From RUG13615 sp040307715 (GTDB taxonomy: Bacteria > Bacillota > Clostridia > Peptostreptococcales > Anaerovoracaceae): 6,338 nt of DNA. Below are positions 1 through 6,087 of this stretch, one piece after another. Under the pieces are notes generated by a model. It worked only from the letters and a program-made list of their open reading frames with translations. It ran no database searches and was not told the origin of the DNA. Made by a program: the position numbers and the translations under genes. The DNA lies in the NCBI GenBank assembly GCA_040307715.1, contig JAWRJC010000050.1, positions 1 to 6,338 of the forward strand, read 5' to 3'. The first letter of the stretch is position 1. Every line of letters begins with the position of its first letter.

Positions 1-1
1 C

Positions 2-466
2 CTCTGTGCGGTCAACGTATTCCAGACACCGCTGGCGGAACTGTCCGTTACAGGTATTCTGTTCGCGCTCCTGGCAGCGGCATCGCTCGGCGGGTACACC
101 CTGTCGCTCGATCTGCTCGTGCCGGCGGACCTGGACAGACGGGTGGTGGTCACGTTCGTGCTCGATATCGCCGCGGTCCTGAGCATCCTGGTCTATCCCG
201 GTATGTTCGCGGAGTTTGCGCATCTGACGCTTCCGGACCTCGGGATCTTTCTTTACCTGGCTGTTGTAACAAAACTCCTCTGTCTGTACCTGCTGCTCGC
301 GGGGACGAAGATCGTCGGCGCGGCCCGGTCCGCTGTCATACAGTCTCTGGAGATCCCGTTCTCGCTGCTCGTCGCGTATCTGACGCTTCATCAGGTGCTG
401 ACACCGGTGCAGTTCATCGGCGTGGGGCTGGTGTTCCTGGCGGTCGTGCTGATGCAAAAGAAATAA
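2..466 (+). CDS. EamA/DMT-family transporter, C-terminal half (5' end cut by window edge)
   Basis: The frame is open from the first complete codon at base 2 to a TAA at 464-466, giving 154 residues without a start, so this is the 3' part of a gene beginning left of the window. A GTG at 119 lies mid-frame and is unlikely to be the start. The protein is very hydrophobic, with about five membrane-spanning stretches: the GILFALLAAASLGGYTLSLD region, one around VVVTFVLDIAAVLSILV, and three more up to the Lys-Lys C-terminus. This matches one five-helix EamA repeat; full family members carry two repeats and about 290-300 residues. The stretch running from AARSAVIQSLEIPFSLL to VQFIGVGLVFLAVVL resembles the family's conserved last two helices, although the usual Glu after the ninth helix is replaced here (LHQVLT). 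Such proteins are inner-membrane exporters or importers of metabolites; the substrate cannot be told. It converges on the minus-strand genes. Confidence 0.85.
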   Translation, partial: LCAVNVFQTPLAELSVTGILFALLAAASLGGYTLSLDLLVPADLDRRVVVTFVLDIAAVLSILVYPGMFAEFAHLTLPDLGIFLYLAVVTKLLCLYLLLAGTKIVGAARSAVIQSLEIPFSLLVAYLTLHQVLTPVQFIGVGLVFLAVVLMQKK

Positions 467-467
467 G

Positions 468-493
468 AAAAAGACGGCTGCGGCCGTCTTTTT
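468..493. terminator. Bidirectional intrinsic terminator between convergent genes
   Basis: A perfect 11-bp inverted repeat, AAAAAGACGGC (468-478) and GCCGTCTTTTT (483-493), flanks a 4-nt loop. The G/C-rich stem core is bordered by five A on one side and five T on the other, so each strand reads as a stem followed by a U tract. It begins one base after the transporter stop codon and lies 42 nt downstream of the racemase stop codon, so it can end both transcripts. Confidence 0.9.
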
Positions 494-535
494 GATTGCC
501 AAGCGGCGCCTTTTGCCGGCTGTTTTGTCCGCTCT

Positions 536-1327
536 TTAGAGGAACCCCGCGAACGGGCGGCGGCAGACACCGCCTGCCAGCCAGTTGTGCAGTGTCGTAA
601 AGTCGAACACCGGCAGGTTCGTGGCAGCCTGTACCATATGCGCAAACGGCGGCAGATCCGAGCACTCAAAGAGGATCGCGCCGATGTCATTCTCTTTCAT
701 CAGTCCCAGTGCCGCTTCCGCGACTTCTTCCCCGAGCTTCTTCGGGTTGTAGTAATTGACGCCCGGGACCTGACGGACCAGCGGGCCGAATTCGCTGCTG
801 TCCTCAAGACCTGCCACGACGACAACATCCGGATCTTCGACACCGGTCGCGCGCAGCAGGTCCGGGGTGAACGAACTGCCGGATGCGCAGATGACACCGA
901 TTTTCTCCCCGTCCTTCAGCGTCGGCTTGATCCAGTTGACCTGCAGGAGGGAGGACATGGCGACCGGTACGCTGACTGCTTCGGCCAGCTGTTTCTGGTA
1001 ATTGGCGTAGTACCCGCAGTTGCCGGATATGGCCCGGCAGCCTTCGCTCTCCAGTTGACGGGCTTCATCGAGCAGCATCTCAATGGCGGCCGGGTCGGCG
1101 TCAAAGAGCTGCTGGATCTCGACCTTCGACCGGAGATAGCGCACAGGGAAGTCGTATGTCCAGGGGTTGCCGACATTGCCGGGCATCTGCGGGAACCAGG
1201 TGTGCGGGGTGATGATGCCGAGCGGGTAGCCGCTCAGATCCTGCTCCGGGCGGGCGTAGATCGTCCGGTCGAATTCCGGCGATTCATCGCCGCTGATATA
1301 GCCGTAATTCCTGATATCGCTGTACAT
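536..1327 (-). CDS. Aspartate/glutamate racemase superfamily protein, substrate unknown
   Basis: A 263-residue protein of the Asp/Glu/hydantoin racemase superfamily, which uses two cysteines as acid and base to invert a carbon centre without a cofactor. Both expected cysteines are present: Cys104 in SGNCG and Cys222 in FECSDLPP. The N-terminal segment PQMPGNVGNPWTYDFPVRY (residues 46-64) looks like the PG-x-x-GN-x-x-T-x-x-FPV motif seen in family members annotated only as 'aspartate/glutamate racemase family'. It is not MurI-like in its motifs, so a role in peptidoglycan D-glutamate supply is not supported. The frame stays open to an ATG at 1369, but that start lies inside a terminator hairpin. 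The ATG at 1327 is preferred because GAAAGGAAAG sits 5-14 nt before it and conserved-looking sequence begins soon after. It lies downstream of the phosphohexomutase gene on the same strand but past a strong terminator, so it is either expressed by read-through or from an unseen promoter. Fold is secure; substrate is not. Confidence 0.85.
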   Translation of the reverse strand: MYSDIRNYGYISGDESPEFDRTIYARPEQDLSGYPLGIITPHTWFPQMPGNVGNPWTYDFPVRYLRSKVEIQQLFDADPAAIEMLLDEARQLESEGCRAISGNCGYYANYQKQLAEAVSVPVAMSSLLQVNWIKPTLKDGEKIGVICASGSSFTPDLLRATGVEDPDVVVVAGLEDSSEFGPLVRQVPGVNYYNPKKLGEEVAEAALGLMKENDIGAILFECSDLPPFAHMVQAATNLPVFDFTTLHNWLAGGVCRRPFAGFL

Positions 1328-1342
1328 GGATTCTTTCCTTTC
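1328..1342 (-). promoter_or_regulatory. Ribosome binding site that decides the racemase start
   Basis: Read on the minus strand, GAAAGGAAAGAATCC directly precedes the ATG at 1327. AAAGGAAAG is purine-rich with a Shine-Dalgarno-like AGGA core at normal spacing. The alternative in-frame ATG at 1369 has no such sequence and would place the translation start within the terminator stem-loop. Confidence 0.65.
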
Positions 1343-1350
1343 ACATTGCG

Positions 1351-1381
1351 AAAAACCCGGCAGACGCACTTGTCTGCCGGG
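1351..1381 (-). terminator. Intrinsic terminator of the purine salvage/phosphohexomutase operon
   Basis: On the minus strand a perfect 10-bp GC-rich stem (CCCGGCAGAC and GTCTGCCGGG, plus-strand positions 1372-1381 and 1356-1365) closes a 6-nt loop and is followed directly by five T (1355-1351). It starts 9 nt after the phosphohexomutase stop codon. The plus strand has no T run after the stem, so it acts in one direction only. The racemase start codon follows the T run after 23 nt, so this hairpin also sits in the racemase leader and could limit its expression. Confidence 0.9.
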
Positions 1382-1390
1382 TCGTTGCTG

Positions 1391-3214
1391 TTAAAGAGCG
1401 GAGCTGTCCAGCTCGCTGTAGGGGAAGAAGAACGGGCGCAGCACAGCCGCGATCTCTTCGCTGCCGCCTTCCCTGTCCGCCTCGATATTCAGAGGCATGA
1501 GCGGATCGTGGAGCGAACGGCGCAGCAGGCACCAGCCCATCGGAGCGGCAGAGGAATCGCTTCCCCCTGCAGCCGCGTCAAAGAATTCGATGCGGACGCC
1601 TTCGTAGTTGGGCGTGACAAGGCGTATGGACAAAGTCTGTCCGAAGGAGGCCGGCATGGAGCGGCTCGCGGCGCTGTTGTCGCCGGCTGCCCAGGCCTTG
1701 AGATCATCCAGGATCTGATCCGCGTAAGCGCCAAAGTCCTCCGCGGTGATCGGCATCCTGACCTCTCTGGCCTCGGCGGGTTCTTCGAGATCCGCCAGCA
1801 GCGCGTCCAGATCGCTGCCCGCTTTTTTGAGGAGCGCCGCCTTGATGACGATCTTCGTTGCCAGATACGCACCGTCGTCGAGGAAATAGTTCTCCGCGAG
1901 CGCGGCATGCCCGGAAGTCTCGATCGCGAGCGGACAGTCGATGCCCCGGCGGGTAAGTTCCTGCGCTTTGTTGATGACGTTCTTGTAACCGCGCATGTAG
2001 CGCAGATGTTTCAAGCCGAGCGTACCTTCGAGGAACTTCGTGAGCTGCGTGCTCGTGATGCTGTCCGTGACGACCGTGCTGCCGGGATGCGCATCCGCGA
2101 CGAGCAGGGCGGCCAGCGCGACGATGCCGTTGCGGGCGACCTCTCTGCCCGCGCCGGTGACCGCCGCCGAGCGGTCCACATCGGTGTCGAAGATGATCCC
2201 CAGATCGCACTTGCCGCCGAGGACCGCGTCCCGCAGCGCTTCAACCGCTTCGGCATTTTCGGGATTGGGGGCGTGATTGGGGAAACTGCCGTCCGGGTCC
2301 GCATAGCGGCTGGCACTGACATCTGCGCCGAGCGGCTCGAGGACTTCGGACGCATAGAACCCGCCGGCGCCGTTGCCGGCATCTACTGCGACCGTAAGGC
2401 CGGACAGCGGGTATTCCGCGTCCGCGTCCGGCGCGCCTTTGCAGACGCCGTCCGTGATCAAGCCGCGCAGATGGGCGGCGTAGGTCTCCATCAGATCCGG
2501 GATATACGCGCCGAGTTCCGCCTGCGCAAAGATCGGGCGGTCCCGCTCGATCTGCGAACGGGCGGTGATGCTGCCGTTGATCTTCGCGTCACGTTTGGCG
2601 TCTTCTTTCGCGGCGGCAAGTCCCGGTGAATCGTCTTTGTAAGCATCCGGTCCGGGCATGTGCGCCAGTTTTTCCTTCATCGCAGCGACGGCAGAGAGCA
2701 TGGCCGCTTCCTCCTGCGCTTTGCGCGCGGCGGCTTTTTCTTCTGTTTCTTTGGGGAGCGAGTCCTCCGCGTATTCGATGATCTTCGCGATGTCGGCTTT
2801 CTGCAGACCGCCTTCCGCGTCGAAGTATTTGAACCCGTTCCGTTCGTACGGCAGGTGGCTGGCGGTGATCATGACGGCGCCGTCACAGTGGAAGCTGTTG
2901 AACTTGGTCGCCATGAACATGGCCGGCGTGCTCGCCAGGCCGCAGTCGAAGAAGGTCACATCGTTGACGGACAGCGTCACGAGGATGATCTGCTTGAGGT
3001 ACGGTCCGGAGAGGCGGCTGTCGCAGCCGACGGCGACCGAGAGCGATTCGACGGGTTTGCCGGTCTTTTCGCTCAGCCAGCGCAGGTATCCCTGCGTCAG
3101 CGATTCCGCCTCGGTGCGCAGCAGATTGGCATCGCCGGATACGCCGGGGATCGCGACACCGCGGATGTCGCTGCCGTTCTGCAGGGCCTTGAGCCCTTTC
3201 TTATCTGCACTCAT
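1391..3214 (-). CDS. Phosphohexomutase (phosphoglucomutase/phosphomannomutase family) with insertion
   Basis: A 607-residue member of the alpha-D-phosphohexomutase superfamily, which moves phosphate between C1 and C6 of a hexose (or C1 and C5 of a pentose) through a phosphoserine. The family's four signature loops occur in order: the catalytic loop TASHLP (117-122, phosphoserine Ser119), the metal loop DTDVDR (343-348, Asp343/345/347 for Mg2+), the sugar loop ETSGH (432-436), and a C-terminal phosphate loop around LLRRSLHDP (563-571). The loops differ from the textbook TASHNP and DGDxDR, but I recall the same variants in Clostridia homologues of about 500 residues. The extra length is mainly a charged Ala/Lys/Glu-rich insertion at roughly 152-228 between domains 1 and 2, plus a small Gly/Ser/Ala-rich stretch at 545-558. 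The start is supported by TAAGGAG, which overlaps the stop codon of the phosphoribosyltransferase gene 12 nt upstream, suggesting translational coupling. ETSGH favours glucose/mannose specificity, but the purine salvage context leaves phosphopentomutase activity possible. Confidence 0.92.
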   Translation of the reverse strand: MSADKKGLKALQNGSDIRGVAIPGVSGDANLLRTEAESLTQGYLRWLSEKTGKPVESLSVAVGCDSRLSGPYLKQIILVTLSVNDVTFFDCGLASTPAMFMATKFNSFHCDGAVMITASHLPYERNGFKYFDAEGGLQKADIAKIIEYAEDSLPKETEEKAAARKAQEEAAMLSAVAAMKEKLAHMPGPDAYKDDSPGLAAAKEDAKRDAKINGSITARSQIERDRPIFAQAELGAYIPDLMETYAAHLRGLITDGVCKGAPDADAEYPLSGLTVAVDAGNGAGGFYASEVLEPLGADVSASRYADPDGSFPNHAPNPENAEAVEALRDAVLGGKCDLGIIFDTDVDRSAAVTGAGREVARNGIVALAALLVADAHPGSTVVTDSITSTQLTKFLEGTLGLKHLRYMRGYKNVINKAQELTRRGIDCPLAIETSGHAALAENYFLDDGAYLATKIVIKAALLKKAGSDLDALLADLEEPAEAREVRMPITAEDFGAYADQILDDLKAWAAGDNSAASRSMPASFGQTLSIRLVTPNYEGVRIEFFDAAAGGSDSSAAPMGWCLLRRSLHDPLMPLNIEADREGGSEEIAAVLRPFFFPYSELDSSAL

Positions 3215-3226
3215 AGAAGTGTCTCC

Positions 3227-3784
3227 TTATTCTTTGATGGTCCCGTCGGGGTTGAAGACGGGCAGTTTGTCCAGTGCGATGATGTCGCCGCGGTCCATGG
3301 CGTCGCCCTCGGCGAGGACAGCCATCTTGGCGACGATGTTGGCACCTGCCTGTGCCGCCAGCGCTTCGATCGCATTGAGGGACGCGCCGGTGCTGATGAC
3401 GTCGTCGAGGACCAGGACGCGTTTGCCGCGCATCTTCTCGACGTCGCTTTTGCCAAGGTACAGGTGCTGCTCGTACGCGGTGGTGATGGACTCGACCGAC
3501 ACGACGAGCGGATCCTCCATGTAGACCTTCAGGCCTTTGCGGGCGACGATGTAGTCGTTCTGACCGGCCAGTTTGGCCATCTCATGGGCTAGAGGGATAC
3601 TCTTCGCTTCCGCGGTGAGGATGATGTCGAATGCCGGTGCTTTGGCCAGCAGTTCTTTCGCCGCCGCTTCGTTGATCTCGACATCGCCGAGCATGATGAA
3701 TGCCGCGATGGAAAGATCCTCGCTGACCGGGAAAAGGGGCAGCCGGCGCTTGAGCCCCGCGATCGTCATTTCGTGATACAGCAT
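3227..3784 (-). CDS. Type I purine phosphoribosyltransferase (Apt/Xpt-like)
   Basis: A 185-residue cytoplasmic enzyme predicted to join a purine base to PRPP, releasing pyrophosphate. The PRPP-binding motif is clear: VLVLDDVISTGAS at residues 123-135, with the acidic pair Asp127-Asp128 and the STG phosphate loop. The upstream segment AEAKSIPLA (58-66) corresponds to the region after the second strand that holds the PPi loop in adenine phosphoribosyltransferases. Length fits Apt or Xpt (about 170-190), and the N-terminal winged-helix domain of the Bacillus repressor PurR is absent, so an enzyme rather than a regulator is expected. The start at 3784 has AAAGGAG seven bases upstream. The gene follows an AzgA-like purine permease by 64 nt, which supports base salvage. 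Whether the substrate is adenine, guanine, hypoxanthine or xanthine cannot be decided from the sequence, so no gene symbol is given. Confidence 0.88.
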   Translation of the reverse strand: MLYHEMTIAGLKRRLPLFPVSEDLSIAAFIMLGDVEINEAAAKELLAKAPAFDIILTAEAKSIPLAHEMAKLAGQNDYIVARKGLKVYMEDPLVVSVESITTAYEQHLYLGKSDVEKMRGKRVLVLDDVISTGASLNAIEALAAQAGANIVAKMAVLAEGDAMDRGDIIALDKLPVFNPDGTIKE

Positions 3785-3820
3785 AGTAGACTCCTTTTGT
3801 GTAAGGTTGTTAAATATTCG

Positions 3821-3839
3821 CCGGAGATCCAGTCTCCGG
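3821..3839 (-). other. Intercistronic hairpin between permease and phosphoribosyltransferase
   Basis: A perfect 7-bp inverted repeat, CCGGAGA and TCTCCGG around a 5-nt loop, lies in the 64-nt gap after the permease stop codon. On the minus strand it is followed by CGAATATTTAAC rather than a U tract, so it is a poor terminator. It may instead stabilise or mark a processing point in the polycistronic mRNA, or attenuate weakly. No promoter was recognised between it and the next start. Confidence 0.5.
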
Positions 3840-3848
3840 AATCGCTCT

Positions 3849-5213
3849 TTATGCGCTGAAGGTGACCGGGAAGATCAGCGTCAGGATGCGCAGGACGAAC
3901 AGCGCCGCGCTGATCCACATGACCGGATGCACTTCTTTCGCGCGCTTCTGGCAGATACGAATGATCACGTGTGCCAGGATACCGAACATGATGCCGTTGG
4001 CGATCGAATACGTGAAAGGCATCATGATGAGGGCGAGGAAACCCGCCACGGCGTCGGCCATATCTTCGCTGAAGTCCATGTCCTTGACGGCGGACAGCAT
4101 CAGGAAGCCGACGTAGGTCAGGGCTGGTGCGGTCGCAAAACCCGGGATCGCCAGGAACAGCGGCGAGAGCAGCAGCGACAGAAGGAACAGGCCGCCTGTG
4201 ATGACCGAGGCAAAGCCGGTCCGGCCGCCTGTACTGACGCCGGCGCTCGACTCGACGTAACTGCTGACCGTAGAAGTGCCCAGGCAGGCGCCGGTAACGG
4301 TGCCGAGTGCGTCGCACATCAGCGCTTTGCTGGCTCTGGGAAGGTCGCCGTTCTCATCCAAAAGGCCGCCCTTGCTCGCCACGCCGACCAGCGTGCCGGC
4401 GGTGTCGAACAGATCGACGAAGAAGAACGAGAACAGGATCACGACGAACTCCAGCAGATGGGTGAACGCCCATTTGAAATTGAAAGCGAACAGTGTCGGC
4501 GCAGCCGGCATCATGCCGCCGGAAAAGTCCGGGAAGAGAGAGCCGCCTGCAGCTGCATCATACCAGCCGGCGAGCTGCGCGAGCATGCCGAGGATCCAGG
4601 TGGCAAGGATGCCCCACAGGATCGCACCGGTGACGCGGTAGTGGCTCAGGACCGCGATGATCAGAAAGCCCAGCATGGACAGCGCCACAGGGGCGGCCGA
4701 GAGGTCGCCGAGGGCGATCAAGGTGTCCGGATCGGCGATCACGACGCCGGCGTCCTTCATGCCGACGATGACGATGAAGAGGCCGATGCCGCCGGTGATG
4801 CCAAGTTTGAGATTGGCCGGGACTTTGTTGACGAGGTTCTCACGGAACTTCGTGAGCGTCAGAAGGATGAACAGCATTCCCTCGCAGAAGACCGCGGTCA
4901 GCGCGATCGTATAAGGATCGTCGATTCCCGCTTTCGCCAGCGGCAGGCAGACGCTGTACGCAAAGTACGCATTCAGCCCCATGCCGGGCGCGAGCGCGAT
5001 CGGATAGTTTGCGTAGAACGCCATGAAGAGCGTCGCGAACCCCGCGGAAACGGCGGTCGCCGTGAAGACGCTGCCCGCACTGAGTCCCGCGTCGGAGAGG
5101 ATCAGCGGATTGATCGCGAGGATATAGACCATCGACAGGAATGTGGTGATGCCTGCGATGACCTCGGTCTTGACGTCCGTATTGTGTGCTTTGATGCCGA
5201 ATAACTTCTCCAT
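3849..5213 (-). CDS. NCS2-family purine permease, AzgA-like (adenine/guanine/hypoxanthine)
   Basis: A 454-residue integral membrane protein of the AzgA-like branch of the nucleobase-cation symporter-2 family, which includes Bacillus PbuG/PbuO and E. coli AdeP/GhxP. These import purine bases with protons. Hallmarks seen in order: an N-terminal FGI..HNTDVKTEVIAGITTF segment, PGMGLNAYFAY at 76-86, the DLFDTAGTLVG motif at 267-277 and GTSTVSSYVESSAGVSTGGRTG at 312-333, both part of the substrate-binding region, with many hydrophobic helices between them. Length matches the family's 430-490. The ATG at 5213 follows AGGAAACC and gives the conserved N-terminus. It starts 20 nt after the larE stop and is followed by a phosphoribosyltransferase, so imported base can be converted to nucleotide at once. 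The branch is secure; the precise base preference is not, so no symbol is assigned. Confidence 0.93.
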   Translation of the reverse strand: MEKLFGIKAHNTDVKTEVIAGITTFLSMVYILAINPLILSDAGLSAGSVFTATAVSAGFATLFMAFYANYPIALAPGMGLNAYFAYSVCLPLAKAGIDDPYTIALTAVFCEGMLFILLTLTKFRENLVNKVPANLKLGITGGIGLFIVIVGMKDAGVVIADPDTLIALGDLSAAPVALSMLGFLIIAVLSHYRVTGAILWGILATWILGMLAQLAGWYDAAAGGSLFPDFSGGMMPAAPTLFAFNFKWAFTHLLEFVVILFSFFFVDLFDTAGTLVGVASKGGLLDENGDLPRASKALMCDALGTVTGACLGTSTVSSYVESSAGVSTGGRTGFASVITGGLFLLSLLLSPLFLAIPGFATAPALTYVGFLMLSAVKDMDFSEDMADAVAGFLALIMMPFTYSIANGIMFGILAHVIIRICQKRAKEVHPVMWISAALFVLRILTLIFPVTFSA

Positions 5214-5233
5214 GGTTTCCTGTTCGTTCTGCT

Positions 5234-6061
5234 TCAGTCTTTTGTATCGGTGTCCTCCGCGTGGAGGGAGATGTCCATGCTGCCGCTCCGGTAGCCGTCC
5301 ATGTCGAGGGCAGCATAGAGGAATCCGGCATCATGGATCCTTTCTCTGACTCTGTCCAGGCAGGCGGGGCGTGCGAACTGCAGCCGGTCGTCCTGCGGGA
5401 CTTCGACGATGGCGATGCTGCCGTGCGCCCGCACCCGGACGGTCTTGAAGCCGAGGGCGCGGATGAACTGCTCGATCTCATCGACCGCCTGCATCTTTTC
5501 GCGGGTCAGCCGTTCCCCGTAAGGAAACCGGGTCGCAAGACACGGGTTGGCCGGCTTGTTCCATATAGGCAGGTTCATGGCGCGCATCGCGGTGCGGATC
5601 TCGCCTTTTGTAAAGCCGGCGGCTTCGAGCGGGCTGACGATGCCCAGTTCCCTGAGCGCGCGTCTGCCGGGCCGGTGTGTCTGCGCATCATCTGCGTTGC
5701 TGCCGTCGGCGAGGGGCATGCCGTCCAGGCACTCCAGCATGTGTTCGAACATGCCGCGCTTGCAGATATAGCAGCGGTCGGGCGGATTGTCCGCGATCTT
5801 CGCGAACAGTTCGTCGGGCATGTTGACGATGAGCTGGGAGATATCGTGCTCCTCGCAGAACCGCCGCGCTTCCAGAAATTCCGCGGGGGAAATGTGCGGT
5901 CCGTTGACGGTCAGCGCCAACGTCCGCGGCCCAAGGACTTCTTTTGCGCACATCAGCAGGAACGTGCTGTCCACGCCGCCTGAGAAAGCGACGGCCAGTC
6001 CGTCATAGCCTGCGATGAGGTCCTTGAGGTGTTTCAGTTTCTCCTGTACGCCTGCTTCCAT
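5234..6061 (-). CDS. larE: LarE, ATP-dependent sacrificial sulfur transferase of nickel-pincer cofactor synthesis
   Basis: A 275-residue PP-loop ATPase matching LarE in length and motifs. LarE adenylates the carboxylates of the LarB product (dicarboxylated pyridinium mononucleotide) and turns them into thiocarboxylates, the step before LarC inserts nickel. The ATP-binding PP-loop is SGGVDST at 27-33, and the family motifs DGSNADD (119-125), NPCLATRFPYGE (172-183), VRVRAHG (208-214) and GYRSGSMD (256-263) are all present. Cys174 in PCLATR is the likely equivalent of Lactobacillus plantarum Cys176, which gives up its own sulfur. Cys97 and Cys100 in CYICK are also present, so ligation of a [4Fe-4S] cluster, as reported for Thermotoga LarE, is conceivable but unproven. 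A GGAG-type site (CGGAGAAT) stands before the ATG. It starts 26 nt after the HD-domain gene and ends 20 nt before the permease, so it is operonic. No larA, larB or larC lies in this window. Confidence 0.9.
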   Translation of the reverse strand: MEAGVQEKLKHLKDLIAGYDGLAVAFSGGVDSTFLLMCAKEVLGPRTLALTVNGPHISPAEFLEARRFCEEHDISQLIVNMPDELFAKIADNPPDRCYICKRGMFEHMLECLDGMPLADGSNADDAQTHRPGRRALRELGIVSPLEAAGFTKGEIRTAMRAMNLPIWNKPANPCLATRFPYGERLTREKMQAVDEIEQFIRALGFKTVRVRAHGSIAIVEVPQDDRLQFARPACLDRVRERIHDAGFLYAALDMDGYRSGSMDISLHAEDTDTKD

Positions 6062-6087
6062 GAGCGATTCTCCGGTCTTGTCCTGTA

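Noticed and set aside
119..466. The transporter gene read as a complete 115-residue protein from GTG at 119
   Set aside because: The frame is open and hydrophobic upstream to the window edge, with a membrane helix before position 119, so the gene is a truncated longer one.
1328..1369. N-terminal extension of the racemase to the ATG at 1369 (14 extra residues)
   Set aside because: The start would lie inside the terminator hairpin with no ribosome binding site, whereas the ATG at 1327 has a purine-rich Shine-Dalgarno sequence.
1401..1414. Inverted repeat GAGCTG-TC-CAGCTC near the 3' end of the mutase gene
   Set aside because: The 2-nt loop is too tight for a good hairpin and the sequence encodes the Glu-Leu-Asp-Ser-Ser C-terminus; the real terminator lies just downstream.
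587..2629. A 680-codon open frame on the plus strand, antisense to the racemase and phosphohexomutase genes
   Set aside because: Its product is rich in Arg, Asp, Glu, Ala and Gly with no recognisable domain, and it crosses a strong terminator and two well-supported minus-strand genes. Long antisense frames are expected opposite GC-rich genes.
2660..3592. A 310-codon plus-strand open frame across the mutase and phosphoribosyltransferase genes
   Set aside because: It spans a gene boundary on the other strand, has no recognisable domain, and overlaps two genes with intact catalytic motifs.
3785..3848. A purine riboswitch before the phosphoribosyltransferase
   Set aside because: The gap is only 64 nt, holds one simple stem, and lacks the three-way junction of purine aptamers.
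3807..5204. A 465-codon plus-strand open frame opposite the purine permease
   Set aside because: It mirrors the permease almost end to end, and its translation is a highly polar Arg/Asp/Glu/Gln mixture, as expected from reading hydrophobic codons in reverse complement. No family resemblance was seen.
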